Position numbers and translations under genes: made by a program. Shown piece by piece: positions 1-9,084 of a stretch of 64,000 nucleotides of DNA; position 1 is the stretch's first letter, and each line of letters opens with the position of its first letter. The DNA is from Thalassotalea atypica (GTDB taxonomy: Bacteria; Pseudomonadota; Gammaproteobacteria; Enterobacterales; Alteromonadaceae): NCBI RefSeq assembly GCF_030295975.1, contig NZ_AP027364.1:4322063-4386062 (forward strand), given 5' to 3'. Under the pieces are notes generated by a model. It saw only the letters and a program-made list of their open reading frames with translations, was not told the DNA's origin and did not search any database.

Positions 1-25
1 ATAAATCTTGGTTAATTTTAGCCAT
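1..25 (-). CDS. Possible 5' end of a gene running off the left edge
   Basis: On the minus strand an ATG at 25-23 opens a frame reading M-A-K-I-N-Q-D-L to the window edge, preceded by a purine-rich AAGAGA about 7 bases upstream. Only eight codons are visible, so no product can be named and the call rests on the start context alone. It would explain why the AT-rich DNA to its right looks like a divergent promoter region. Confidence 0.3.
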
Positions 26-541
26 GGAGATCTCTTTTTGTTTTTTTATAATCATTTGCGATGTAGGGTAGTTATGCAAGTTAAATCACGTATTTATAGT
101 GCTTAATATTTTTATACTAAGAAGATAATCACTCCTGCGTAAAAAGTTTAGTATCCACTAGAGTTGACGGTTGATAGCGTGATTGATGCATATTTTATGG
201 TATTGAATTAATATAAAGTGAAATGAGCGTAGGTCTAAATAATACTTACAAAGAAACAATCTGTTTAAAAGGTCGGCAAATATATCATTTTGTAATGTGA
301 AATATCGATAGTATCACTTATTTTGGTAAATTGACTTCTCTTATTCAGCTATTTGAACAAAATTTGTTACTTATCTAATTGATAAATATATTATATATTT
401 GAAGCAAAGTGGGTAACATAACGTTACTGGATTGATCATAGTATATAGATTTAAAGTACACATAATATTTAACAGAATCAACATAGTAGACTTCAATTTT
501 TTTTACGATGTAGTCATACGATATTTTAATAGGGAAAACTC
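26..541. other. Gene-free AT-rich intergenic stretch
   Basis: I see no open frame of useful length, tRNA or strong terminator here. The stretch is markedly AT-rich with long A/T runs. It probably holds the promoter region of the outer-membrane protein gene at 542 and possibly of a divergent gene to the left, but I cannot assign a convincing -35/-10 pair. Confidence 0.5.
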
Positions 542-1324
542 ATGCCAACATATAAGGTAAATAAGGTATTTTCGTCATTAGTCATGGTAGGTGCTATTGC
601 TGCAAATGTATATTCATCGAATGTGCTAGCCGAAGATTGGACACATCAAATTGAACCATACGCTATGATCACTTCAATTGAGGGAGATGCTAGTGTTGGT
701 CGTGTGACTGGTGTCGATGTAGACGTAAATTTTGACACTATTCTAGATAACTTAGAAAGTGCTGCGATGGTTCATTACGAAGGTCATCACTCGTCAGGCT
801 GGGGTGTGATTTTTGACTATGGCTACATGGATCTAGGCGGCAAGAAAAGAAACGCTGACGGAAGCTCAATAAATGCAGAAGTACGCCAAGGTGTACTTGA
901 ACTTCATGCCGTTTATCGAAATACCCTAGCAAATGGTTACCTTGATTATTTTGGTGGTGTTCGTTGGTGGGATAACGATGTAGAAGTTGATCTAACTGTT
1001 GCTGCTTTACCAGGAGATGGTATTTCTAAAGAAGTTAAAGCTGATTGGTTTGACCCTGTCGTAGGTGTTAGATGGTTAAGAAAAATTGACGAAGATTGGA
1101 CATTTTTGGCACAAATTGATGCTGGTGGTTTTGGTATTGAATCAGACTTCACATCATCTGTTCAAACGGGTATTAATTACAAAATTAGTGACTTGATGAC
1201 CTTAGATGTTAAATATAAGGCCACTTGGGTAGACTTTGAAGAAGGCACAACAGGCCAACCAGGCTACTTCCAGTATGACACTGTGACTCATGGCCCTATA
1301 ATTGGACTTATTTTTAATTTTTAA
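542..1324 (+). CDS. Outer-membrane beta-barrel protein, function unknown
   Basis: This 260-residue protein has an N-terminal signal peptide (about residues 1-30, likely cleaved after V-L-A). The rest shows alternating hydrophobic/polar strands rich in Gly, Tyr, Trp and Asp, and it ends in aromatic Phe (I-F-N-F), the usual C-terminal signal of an outer-membrane barrel. Size and strand pattern suggest an 8- to 10-strand barrel. No specific family is recognised, and homologs are probably labelled hypothetical or porin-like. The ATG is preceded by AGGGA. It stands alone, with a terminator hairpin just downstream. A role in envelope function or small-molecule passage is only inference. Confidence 0.75.
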   Translation: MPTYKVNKVFSSLVMVGAIAANVYSSNVLAEDWTHQIEPYAMITSIEGDASVGRVTGVDVDVNFDTILDNLESAAMVHYEGHHSSGWGVIFDYGYMDLGGKKRNADGSSINAEVRQGVLELHAVYRNTLANGYLDYFGGVRWWDNDVEVDLTVAALPGDGISKEVKADWFDPVVGVRWLRKIDEDWTFLAQIDAGGFGIESDFTSSVQTGINYKISDLMTLDVKYKATWVDFEEGTTGQPGYFQYDTVTHGPIIGLIFNF

Positions 1325-1347
1325 TCAACACTGCGCTAACACCATCA

Positions 1348-1376
1348 GATGACTCGTTAGTCATCCATATTTTTTA
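1348..1376 (+). terminator. Rho-independent terminator after the outer-membrane protein gene
   Basis: Perfect 7-bp arms GATGACT and AGTCATC around a CGTT loop are followed by CATATTTTTTA. The hairpin starts 24 bases after the stop codon of the upstream gene. Confidence 0.8.
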
Positions 1377-1386
1377 TGGTGCACCG

Positions 1387-1405
1387 AAACTAGAAACTCT
1401 AGTTT
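1387..1405. repeat. Short perfect inverted repeat
   Basis: Arms AAACTAGA and TCTAGTTT are separated by 3 bases. It is the second of three consecutive stem-loops between the outer-membrane protein gene and the ABC operon. Its function is unknown; it could be an operator or an RNA hairpin. Confidence 0.5.
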
Positions 1406-1414
1406 AAGCTTAAC

Positions 1415-1451
1415 TATTGGCTATCATACGATCATGTTGTGATAGCCAATA
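1415..1451. repeat. 12-bp perfect inverted repeat with 13-bp loop
   Basis: Arms TATTGGCTATCA (1415-1426) and TGATAGCCAATA (1440-1451) match perfectly, followed by TGTTTTCC. It could be a second terminator or a regulatory site upstream of the ABC operon. Arms this long are too good to be chance in this AT-rich gap. Confidence 0.6.
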
Positions 1452-1579
1452 TGTTTTCCTCAAACGCCCGCTGAAATTCCTTTACCAAAAACGCCTTATC
1501 CTAGAAAAGTTTTCACCTTTTTTGTGATGTGAATATGCTAAATTGATTTATATAGCACATTCACTAAAAGGAAGTTTGG

Positions 1580-2248
1580 TTGTCTTTACATATTCAACAG
1601 CTCAGTCATCAAATAGCCGATGGCGCTAACCAGCGACAAATATTGTCCAACCTTTCCCTGTCCGTCAATCAAGGCGAATGCGTCGCCTTAATGGGTAATA
1701 GCGGCTGTGGCAAAACCACGTTATTAAATATCATCGCTGGCTTAGAGCCTATACAACAAGGCGATATATATATTGCAGGACACTGCCTGTCTGCAGCTAA
1801 CGACAAACAGCTCAGTGAATTACGAAAAAAGCATATTGGTATTATTTTTCAACAATATAATTTACTCACCAGTTTAACTGTAAAGGAGAACATTGAATTT
1901 AGCGCTAAACTAGCAGAACGTTACGATAGCGATCTTGGTGTCACATTAGCCCAGCAGTTGGGTATTGCACATTTATTGGATAAAGTGCCAGCGGTATTAT
2001 CGGGTGGAGAAATGCAACGAGTAGCTATTGCCAGAGCATTAAATGCCAAACCAAAGCTTTTGTTAGCTGACGAACCCACGGGTAACTTGGACGACTGTAA
2101 TAGCACATTAGTGGTCAAACACTTGATCGCTTTGGTGAAATCACAAAACACGGCACTTCTTATGGTCACTCACAGTGCTGACATTGCGCGTCATATGGAT
2201 AAAATTTACCATTTGCGCGATGCCAGACTCTCCTTATACCAAGATTAA
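1580..2248 (+). CDS. ABC transporter ATP-binding protein, LolD/MacB type
   Basis: This cytoplasmic ATPase should drive the FtsX-like permease encoded next. It has Walker A GNSGCGKTT at residues 39-47, a Q-loop near 92, signature LSGGEMQR near 140-147, Walker B LLLADEP near 160, and an H-loop T-H-S near 195. Its 222 residues are typical of LolD/MacB-type ATPases. The start is TTG at 1580, supported by AAAGGAAG a few bases upstream; no in-frame ATG precedes the first conserved strand. It is the first gene of a three-gene operon with the permease and an AttH-like protein. That makes it an exporter or lipid/lipoprotein-handling transporter rather than canonical LolCDE. The substrate is unknown. 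Confidence 0.9.
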   Translation: MSLHIQQLSHQIADGANQRQILSNLSLSVNQGECVALMGNSGCGKTTLLNIIAGLEPIQQGDIYIAGHCLSAANDKQLSELRKKHIGIIFQQYNLLTSLTVKENIEFSAKLAERYDSDLGVTLAQQLGIAHLLDKVPAVLSGGEMQRVAIARALNAKPKLLLADEPTGNLDDCNSTLVVKHLIALVKSQNTALLMVTHSADIARHMDKIYHLRDARLSLYQD

Positions 2249-2261
2249 CTGGCACTTTGTG

Positions 2262-4655
2262 ATGAACCGAAGCCAATCGCAGATAAGTGAATTTATCTTA
2301 GTTCTTAAAACATGTTTTGCAGAGTACCTAGCCAAGCCCTTATTGAATTTAGGTTTTATCACCAGCCTTGCTTTGGCGACTAGCACGTTACTGTGTATTT
2401 TAGTGCTTAATGACACCAGTAAAAAACAATATCAACAAGCGCATACGCAGCTTAAACCGCCGATTGCTTTTCATATTGTGGCCGAGCAAGGTAGCACCAT
2501 TGCGATGGAAGATTTTGTGCATTTAAGGCAACTAGGCTTTCCCCAATTAATGCCGATACATTTGTTTAGCCAACGTATGAGTGATGGCCATATTCTGCGT
2601 TTTAGAGCGATCGACACCTTAGCATTGGCGATCACAATGCCTGATAAAATCAACAGTTCAATGATTAATATCAATCATGCCTATGGCGCGTCATTAAAGC
2701 TAAACATGGAAACGTTTATCAGTTTTGAACAACAAGGTTCGCTGCCCGTTCATTGGTTTGAACATCACAATATGGACCGTGTCGCTCTGATAGATTTAAG
2801 TATGGCTTGGCAATGGTTTCCCGAGATTAAAGGGTTAAGCCATATTGGCGTGACTAGTATCACACCGAGTGAAAAAAAAAGACTAGCACAACATTTACCG
2901 TCTTATTTGTCGATACGAAACGTTTGGTCTGTTGAAGAAAACCAAGGCTTTGCTAACGCCTTGCATTTGAATTTATCAGCACTAGCAGTTTTGGGGTTTA
3001 TTGTTAGCCTATTTATAGCTTATCAGGCGGCAAATCAAGCATGGCAAACACGTGCCAAACTTGCGGTAACACTGCGCTTGCTTGGTGTATCAATAACTAC
3101 CATTAGGCACGTCATGTATTTTGAAGCACTGCTGATATCCCTAATAGCTTGTTTTTTGGGTAGCGTGATTGCTTCAGCACTCGTATCAATTTTATTGCCT
3201 GTCTTAGGTCTAACCTTAGAACAACTTTATCAACTGAAAGTCACCGAACAGTTTCAGTGGCATTGGTATTACACGCTCTGGGCATTAGCGTTATCTGTAC
3301 TTGCAACGTTATTAGCGCTGACGCAGCAATTTCGTGCCGTATCATCAGCACATATCGCCTTAAATAGTCGCATGGTAAGCACGAGTTTCAGCTATAAAAA
3401 ATCCTTCTTATCAGGTGTAGCGCTGTTGATCTTGTTCGCGCTCTGGCCACAGCATAACTGGTCTCACATTATGTTGAAGTACGGTTTGCTGCTTCTCGCA
3501 AGTGTTGCGATGCTGCCTAATTTTCTTGCCTTGTTATTGAATGGTCTTTCACGCATGGTTCGATCTTTTCGCGTTCGCTTTATCTTCAAAGATGCAAAAC
3601 AACAAACAGGGCGACGCTTTTTGCCGTTGGCTGCTTTTTATTTAGCGCTAACTTCCAGTATTTCAGCCGCACTTATGGTGAATAGTTTCGAAACATCTTT
3701 TGTAGCCTATTTGAACCAGTTGCTTAACTCTGATTTTTTTGTTCGATATCAAATTGAACAGAAGTCTCACGTTAAAACATGGTTGGATGATCATGCAAAT
3801 GTCAAAGAAGTAGTGTCATTTAAGAAAACCATCGCAAAGTATAAAAACGCCACTCTTGATGTCTACGCTGTGAATTCTATACATCAGCAACAAGGGCTGT
3901 TATTAAAATCAGCAAAGGTTGAGGCAGAGAGTACTTCAATCCCCCTTTGTTATATCAATGAACAACTCGCCTTGAAATACAACATCGCCCCCGGGAAAAC
4001 CATCAACATTACTCAGGGAGTAAACTCTTTATCATGTCAGGTCATTGCGATTTATTACGACTATGGCAACCAGCGCATCGCGGCAAAAATTATCCAACAG
4101 GGGCAGCAACAGTTGTCAGGTTGGCAAGACTCTGGCTTTGGCGTGGTGTTAATTCCTGAAGCTCACCTCGATAAAGCAACAATCATCTCTGAGCTCTCTT
4201 TATCTGCAGATCAAGTCTATGAACCTGCACAAATAAAAGAATTGGCACTAAAAGTCTTTGAGCAAACATTTGTACTCACCCAAGCAATCGCATTTGTATT
4301 GCTCAGCATTGCCTGCTTTGGTTTGTTTCTTTCGGCACATAGTCTTGAGCTCGCTAGGAAAGGGGAGTTGCACTTGCTAAGCAGTTTAGGCTTAAGCTCA
4401 CAGTCATTGTTTGTTCATATGCTATTACAGTGGGGGATTTTGGCATTACTCACGACATTATTGAGTTGGCCAATCGCCTATTTACTTGCTGAGGCGTTGG
4501 TGACCAAAGTGCTGCCAGCGTCTTTTGGTTGGTCGATGCCTTTGTCGCTAAACATAGCCCCCTTTATTCACAGTAGTGCATTAGGTTTACTGATATTAAT
4601 ACCGGCGTTAGCGCTTCCTCTGTATAAAATAAAATCACGGAACAACCTATCATGA
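2262..4655 (+). CDS. FtsX-like ABC transporter permease
   Basis: This is a large inner-membrane permease (797 residues from ATG 2262). A membrane segment near the N-terminus and a long periplasmic part are followed by clusters of transmembrane helices in the middle and at the C-terminus. This is the duplicated FtsX/MacB_PCD arrangement seen in COG3127/COG0577 permeases of about 800 residues. The frame is open back to 2175, inside the ATPase gene. I prefer 2262 because the ATPase stops at 2248 and the hydrophobic protein starts naturally there, but the ribosome site is weak and ATG 2220 is possible. The stop overlaps the next start (ATGA). It should pair with the upstream ATPase; substrate not known. 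Confidence 0.88.
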   Translation: MNRSQSQISEFILVLKTCFAEYLAKPLLNLGFITSLALATSTLLCILVLNDTSKKQYQQAHTQLKPPIAFHIVAEQGSTIAMEDFVHLRQLGFPQLMPIHLFSQRMSDGHILRFRAIDTLALAITMPDKINSSMININHAYGASLKLNMETFISFEQQGSLPVHWFEHHNMDRVALIDLSMAWQWFPEIKGLSHIGVTSITPSEKKRLAQHLPSYLSIRNVWSVEENQGFANALHLNLSALAVLGFIVSLFIAYQAANQAWQTRAKLAVTLRLLGVSITTIRHVMYFEALLISLIACFLGSVIASALVSILLPVLGLTLEQLYQLKVTEQFQWHWYYTLWALALSVLATLLALTQQFRAVSSAHIALNSRMVSTSFSYKKSFLSGVALLILFALWPQHNWSHIMLKYGLLLLASVAMLPNFLALLLNGLSRMVRSFRVRFIFKDAKQQTGRRFLPLAAFYLALTSSISAALMVNSFETSFVAYLNQLLNSDFFVRYQIEQKSHVKTWLDDHANVKEVVSFKKTIAKYKNATLDVYAVNSIHQQQGLLLKSAKVEAESTSIPLCYINEQLALKYNIAPGKTINITQGVNSLSCQVIAIYYDYGNQRIAAKIIQQGQQQLSGWQDSGFGVVLIPEAHLDKATIISELSLSADQVYEPAQIKELALKVFEQTFVLTQAIAFVLLSIACFGLFLSAHSLELARKGELHLLSSLGLSSQSLFVHMLLQWGILALLTTLLSWPIAYLLAEALVTKVLPASFGWSMPLSLNIAPFIHSSALGLLILIPALALPLYKIKSRNNLS

Positions 4656-5740
4656 GTAGAGTGGTCATAGTTTTCTTGGTACTTATAGGCGCCTCGTTAT
4701 GGTATTTGTCGTTTAGCACCACAGATCAACCGTTAAAGGATAGTCCACTAAAAAACTTATCAGACACTCATGGCGACTTTAAGCAACCTTCACCTAACCA
4801 TGTCATACGTTTTCCGGCGGCACATGCCCCGCAGAAAGACTATCGCCAAGAGTGGTGGTATTTGACGGCGAACTTAACCACAGAATCCGGTAAATCTTTT
4901 GCGAGCCAATGGACACTTTTTCGACGAGCAGTACAGGATAAACATTGGTATTTTGCTCATGCTGCGTTGGCAGATAATCATCAGCATATGTCTTCATATC
5001 GCAACGGGCGTGAGGATTTTGGCAACGTTATTATAAGTAGTTCGCCTTTTTTGACTCGGATAGATGATTGGCAATGGTCGTCTTCGAAGGAGCTATTACC
5101 AGCAACGCTAACTTATGGCTCAGCTGGCCAAATAGAGTCATTAGACCCGCAAGTAAATGAATGGAAAGTAGCTCTTGAGCTAAGCGATGCCCAACCGTTT
5201 TATTTGCAAGGACAAAAAGGTTTTAGCAGAAAACATCAGACATTGGATACAGCCAGCCACTACTATTCACAACCTTTTATCAAAGTAACCGGCAACGTTT
5301 ATTGGCAAGGAAAATGGCAAAAAGTTACCGGCGATGCTTGGTTTGATCGTGAATGGGGTTCACAAATGTTGGCCGATGACCAACAAGGTTGGGACTGGTT
5401 CTCATTACGACTGGATAAGCATAATGCTTTGATGGTCTATCGTATTCGCTCTACCGATAAAGACTATGTTTACGCTAGTATCATGACCCGCAGCGGCGAG
5501 ATTAAAACATTGGCTCCAGATGAGATCAGTGTTCAAGCCAACAAAGGTTTATTCGATAAAAACGGAACATATCCACAATCGTTTTCACTGAAAATTCCAC
5601 AGTCGAATATTGATCTCCAGGTGGACGTGGTCAATGACAAACAAATCATGCGTTTTGGTATTGAATACTTCGAGGGTAAAGTCACTTTTTCTGGCTCTCA
5701 TCAAGGCCAAGGGTTTCTGGAAATGACTGGCTATAAATAG
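4652..5740 (+). CDS. AttH/CrtC-like secreted protein (lipocalin-like fold)
   Basis: This 362-residue protein has an N-terminal membrane anchor or uncleaved signal (about residues 1-22). It carries the hallmarks of the AttH/carotenoid 1,2-hydratase-like family (COG5621, 'predicted secreted hydrolase'): the Q-E-W-W-Y-L-T segment near residue 67, and the W-F-D-R-E-W-G-S segment near 230 followed by W-D-W-F-S-L. The ATG overlaps the permease stop codon, so the two are translationally coupled. In other bacteria the same trio (ATPase, FtsX-like permease, AttH-like protein) recurs, which implies a shared but undefined envelope role, perhaps with a lipid-like ligand. Catalytic activity is unproven. 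Confidence 0.85.
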   Translation: MSRVVIVFLVLIGASLWYLSFSTTDQPLKDSPLKNLSDTHGDFKQPSPNHVIRFPAAHAPQKDYRQEWWYLTANLTTESGKSFASQWTLFRRAVQDKHWYFAHAALADNHQHMSSYRNGREDFGNVIISSSPFLTRIDDWQWSSSKELLPATLTYGSAGQIESLDPQVNEWKVALELSDAQPFYLQGQKGFSRKHQTLDTASHYYSQPFIKVTGNVYWQGKWQKVTGDAWFDREWGSQMLADDQQGWDWFSLRLDKHNALMVYRIRSTDKDYVYASIMTRSGEIKTLAPDEISVQANKGLFDKNGTYPQSFSLKIPQSNIDLQVDVVNDKQIMRFGIEYFEGKVTFSGSHQGQGFLEMTGYK

Positions 5741-5789
5741 CAATTAAGCTAAATGCTAGTTGAGTCGATGACGGCTCTATTGAAAACCG

Positions 5790-5810
5790 TTAATATGCCA
5801 GCCATATTAA
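5790..5810. terminator. AT-rich hairpin between convergent genes
   Basis: Arms TTAATATG and CATATTAA flank a 5-base loop, between the AttH-like gene and the convergent PAS gene. There is no long T tract, so termination is only plausible. Confidence 0.4.
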
Positions 5811-5811
5811 G

Positions 5812-6198
5812 TTAAATTCTCAAAGTCTGAAAGTGCTTCAGAAATACTTCATAAATGACCTCAGTCACTTCTGTACCGTAGCAACGAGTATGTCTAAATT
5901 CACCATGCTCAACGTAGACACTTGAATTGTATATAATATACTTAGTGCCATCCTTACCTTTGACTCTTGCAGGATAATTATTCAAAGTTTCAAAACGCCC
6001 TAAGCGCCGCATCATATCGGCTAAACTGTCTTGATCTAGTTGAAATTCAGATACATGATGGCCTACGTATTCTTCTTTGTCATACCCCAGTACTTCAAGT
6101 TCCCACTCGTTGGCATAAACCACAATACCTTCGGGTGATACCGCATGGATACCAATCGATGAATTTTCAATAAAATGTTCAGCGTTTTCTTTAAACAA
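5812..6198 (-). CDS. Stand-alone PAS-domain protein
   Basis: This 128-residue protein is essentially one PAS fold (about residues 5-115). It shows I-E-N-S-S-I-G-I-H-A-V near the start, then the V-Y-A-N-E-W-E-L-E-V-L-G-Y core and a C-terminal sheet. It has no kinase, GGDEF, EAL or other output domain, so it is probably a small cytoplasmic sensor or adaptor. The start is TTG, with a textbook AGGAGG close upstream on the minus strand. It lies downstream of the XRE-like regulator in the same orientation, about 150 bases away, and the two could be linked functionally. Ligand and partner cannot be read from the sequence. Confidence 0.8.
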   Translation of the reverse strand: MFKENAEHFIENSSIGIHAVSPEGIVVYANEWELEVLGYDKEEYVGHHVSEFQLDQDSLADMMRRLGRFETLNNYPARVKGKDGTKYIIYNSSVYVEHGEFRHTRCYGTEVTEVIYEVFLKHFQTLRI

Positions 6199-6202
6199 AA
6201 AT

Positions 6203-6208
6203 CCTCCT
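6203..6208 (-). promoter_or_regulatory. Perfect Shine-Dalgarno fixing a TTG start
   Basis: CCTCCT on the plus strand reads AGGAGG on the minus strand, 4-5 bases before TTG 6198. It decides the non-ATG start of the PAS gene. Confidence 0.75.
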
Positions 6209-6351
6209 CGCCGACTGCACCATGCTTTCTTCTACGAGCTTTACCAGCAACATGACAAAACTCGGCAACTAAACAGTTTTCATAGTCGTTAGGCTACGAT
6301 ATTTAGCAGGTATTTAAAAGTAGTCTTATGGCTAAATCGGCAACAGCCGTA

Positions 6352-6963
6352 TTACTGAGGGTTGAATAATCGCTCTTGGCTATGCGGGTAATAAGTACCA
6401 CCAACACGGTGCACTATAGAACACTGTTTAATGGCATTCCTTTTTCCTCCCAAACAAAGGGGTTCCAAGACTTCCCACTCTTGCTCTTGGTACGAAATTA
6501 CACCGTAAATTAGTCGCTTATCGTCATATTGCAAAATAACGGTATCACTTTCTCTTATCTTCGAAATTGTATCAACTAGTAATAAGGTACCTCTGGGGAA
6601 AATGAAGTCTGAATAATCTACCACTATTGCGTAGGCATGATCCAAATTCACCGGAGAGGGTATTTGCTCGTATGTATCAGCAAGTTCACGCCCTGACAAC
6701 GTGTATTTAACACAGATAGACTGCAAAGAGATTTTATGCAAATCACTGTGCGGTATTAATTCAGTTATATTAGTTTGTGTTAACGTAGAAAACTTAGCAA
6801 TGAAGTCTGTATTTAGCGGTATTTCACCGCGCAAGTACTGACTAAACGCCGATTGATTCATCTCCATCGCTTGCGCAGCTTTGGTCTGACTCGTTTTAAC
6901 CGTACCTTTATAACTTGCCCAGATTGTATTAATTTTTTCTAGTGTTTTCTGGCTATATTCCAT
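6352..6963 (-). CDS. XRE-family regulator with S24/LexA-like C-terminal domain
   Basis: The product (203 residues from ATG 6963) has an N-terminal helix-turn-helix of XRE type: S-Q-T-K-A-A-Q-A-M-E-M-N-Q-S-A-F-S-Q-Y-L-R-G. Its C-terminal half resembles the beta-rich S24/LexA peptidase-like fold of phage-type repressors (F-P-R-G-T-L-L-L-V-D, then D-D-K-R-L). A Ser and a Lys lie near the usual catalytic places but the spacing around the Ser looks off, and no clear Ala-Gly cleavage site is seen, so autocleavage is doubtful. The frame extends to GTG 6996; ATG 6963 gives the more typical N-terminus. No prophage genes are nearby, so it is more likely a chromosomal regulator. Confidence 0.75.
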   Translation of the reverse strand: MEYSQKTLEKINTIWASYKGTVKTSQTKAAQAMEMNQSAFSQYLRGEIPLNTDFIAKFSTLTQTNITELIPHSDLHKISLQSICVKYTLSGRELADTYEQIPSPVNLDHAYAIVVDYSDFIFPRGTLLLVDTISKIRESDTVILQYDDKRLIYGVISYQEQEWEVLEPLCLGGKRNAIKQCSIVHRVGGTYYPHSQERLFNPQ

Positions 6964-6996
6964 TGACCAATCTTCATCGAAGTAAACTGCAACCAC

Positions 6997-7508
6997 TTTA
7001 TAAGTATTACTGATAATTCATTTATTTGCACGTTAAATTTAATTTCATATACTCAGTCACAATCTTGAAAACAATATCAGGCACATGATGCACATCAATG
7101 TTTATACCTTTATTTACGAAATTAACATAAAGAAACAGTTTTTAATATTGAAATAACAGTGTTACTGATTATAATTACACCGTTCCTATCACTTATATTA
7201 CGAATGCAATGACCTTTTTTAAACCCTTGTCTAGCCGAGAACTAGCTTTAATCTCATTACTACTGTCCATTATTTACTTATTGGACCCTCAATCTTTGAC
7301 CTTTTTTTAGGCCAGAGACCTTGAATTAGCCGAACAAATAAAAATTAAAGCACTCATTTAATATGAGTAAAGTGAATCATGTTTTATTCAAAGGAAAGTG
7401 CGCGAACGGCTATCCTGTTCTAGAATAACCGATCACCTTTTTAAATTAGAAATGGGTCAAATACCCAGATGCATTACAGCTTCTAATCGACCGAACTTGA
7501 TCCAAGCA
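6997..7508. other. Intergenic region without a supported gene
   Basis: The region lies upstream of the XRE-like regulator and downstream of the acyl-CoA ligase stop. It holds only a 33-codon plus-strand frame (7209-7310) without a ribosome site, and a small hairpin (GGGT/ACCC, about 7453-7465). The AT-rich part near 7000-7200 probably carries the regulator promoter. I see nothing else. Confidence 0.5.
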
Positions 7509-9065
7509 TTATTGACGAAGTTCACGTCTTAGAATTTTACCCACGGTTGATTTAGGTAGCTCATCTAAGATCACCACTTTTTTCGGCACTTTATAGCCCG
7601 TTAAGCTTGTGCGGCAATGTTCAATCACTTGCTCTGCATCGACATCACTTTCCACGGTAATATAGGCACATACTTTCTCACCGGTTTTATCATCAGACTC
7701 GCCAATGACGGCCGCTTCTAAGATATTGTCATGTTGGGTCAAGACGTCTTCAACTTCATTAGGGTAAACGTTAAAACCCGAGACAATAATCATGTCTTTT
7801 AAGCGATCAACGATTTTGATTTCACCTGTTTCAAGACGAATACCAACATCACCTGTTTTGAAAAAGCCGTCTTTCATCACTTTGCTGGTTTCATCTGGCA
7901 TATTCCAATAACCACTCATTACTTGCGGACCACGTGCAACAATCTGGCCTTCTTCAGCGATATTGTCTTGCTCGTCCCAAAGCTCTATTTCTGTGCCTTC
8001 AAGTGGCGTACCTACAGTACCCAGTACTTCTTTATCCGGTGTATTAAAACAAAGTACTGGCGATGTTTCTGACAAGCCATAACCTTCAGTAATTGAGCAG
8101 CCAGTCACCGCTTTCCAAATGTTAACCGCCGACGACGTTAACGCCGTACCACCTGAAATAGTTAACTTTAACGCTGAAAAATCTAGTGCTTTAAAGCCCT
8201 CGTGATGACTTAGTCCAACAAACAAGGTGTTTATGCCAGCAAAACCTGTGAACTTAAAGGGTTTGATTGCACCGACAAAAGCATCTAAATCACGAGGATT
8301 AGGAATCAACACGTTGAGATTACCACGCGAGAAAAACATGATCATATTTACGGTAAATGCATAAATGTGATAAAGCGGTAACGGACAAACAAAAATCTCT
8401 TGGCCTTCACTACACTTTTGATCAAGGCGTTCAAAGACTTGATCAGCATTACTGATAATATTGTGATGACTTAAGCAGGCGCCTTTTGAAACGCCCGTCG
8501 TACCGCCAGTATATTGCAATGCACAATTCTCGCTACCTAGCACTGCGGGACGTGCAGCTAATCTTTGACCATCAAAATCGTTCAATATTTGATTGAAACT
8601 TTGGCATCCTTGTGGCGCTGCCGATACATCTTGAGTTAGCAAGTCAGTCGCTGCCGTTGTAATAACTAGCTCGATGTTAGTATCCGCTTTAATTTCATCA
8701 AATTTAGGCAGTAAATCTTGCAGTATCATTAACGCCTTAGCACCAGAGTCTTTAAACTGATGCTGCATTTCGCGCGGCGTGTATAGTGGGTTTGTGTTTA
8801 CCACGACTAAGCCAGCTCTTAAGGCGGCATAGGTAGCAATTGGGTATTGGGTCACATTAGGTAACTGTATTGCAATACGATCGCCAGCACTTAAAGCAGG
8901 GTGTTGCTGTAGAAAGCAGGCTAACGCTCTCGATTTCTCTTCTATCTCGCTAAAACTTAACGTTTGCCCTAAACAAGAATAGGCGGGATTGGAACCAAAC
9001 TTGTTAAGAGTCGCTTCAATAAAGTCCGCAATATTTAGGTATGATGGTGCAGAGGTATTTGTCAT
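7509..9065 (-). CDS. Long-chain acyl-CoA synthetase (AMP-binding, FadD-like)
   Basis: This cytoplasmic ligase activates a fatty acid to acyl-CoA through an acyl-adenylate. The 518 residues carry the AMP-binding motif Y-T-G-G-T-T-G-V-S-K-G near 185, the G-Y-G-L-S-E-T-S-P motif near 330, T-G-D-V-G near 410, and the C-terminal catalytic lysine in K-S-T-V-G-K-I-L-R-R. It is somewhat shorter than E. coli FadD (561), so the chain-length preference is open. The ATG has AGGAAA upstream. It lies 19 bases downstream of the aldehyde dehydrogenase on the same strand, which suggests an operon taking an aldehyde to acid to acyl-CoA. Confidence 0.9.
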   Translation of the reverse strand: MTNTSAPSYLNIADFIEATLNKFGSNPAYSCLGQTLSFSEIEEKSRALACFLQQHPALSAGDRIAIQLPNVTQYPIATYAALRAGLVVVNTNPLYTPREMQHQFKDSGAKALMILQDLLPKFDEIKADTNIELVITTAATDLLTQDVSAAPQGCQSFNQILNDFDGQRLAARPAVLGSENCALQYTGGTTGVSKGACLSHHNIISNADQVFERLDQKCSEGQEIFVCPLPLYHIYAFTVNMIMFFSRGNLNVLIPNPRDLDAFVGAIKPFKFTGFAGINTLFVGLSHHEGFKALDFSALKLTISGGTALTSSAVNIWKAVTGCSITEGYGLSETSPVLCFNTPDKEVLGTVGTPLEGTEIELWDEQDNIAEEGQIVARGPQVMSGYWNMPDETSKVMKDGFFKTGDVGIRLETGEIKIVDRLKDMIIVSGFNVYPNEVEDVLTQHDNILEAAVIGESDDKTGEKVCAYITVESDVDAEQVIEHCRTSLTGYKVPKKVVILDELPKSTVGKILRRELRQ

Positions 9066-9084
9066 TATTTTTCCTGCCTAAAAT

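Noticed and set aside
6352..6996. Prophage repressor hinting at a nearby prophage
   Set aside because: No integrase, structural or lysis genes are near, and flanking genes are chromosomal. Kept only as a regulator.
7209..7310. 33-codon plus-strand frame with a hydrophobic middle, starting M-T-F-F-K-P-L
   Set aside because: No ribosome binding site before the ATG, and in an AT-rich gap such a frame is expected by chance. It needs conservation data before being called a gene.
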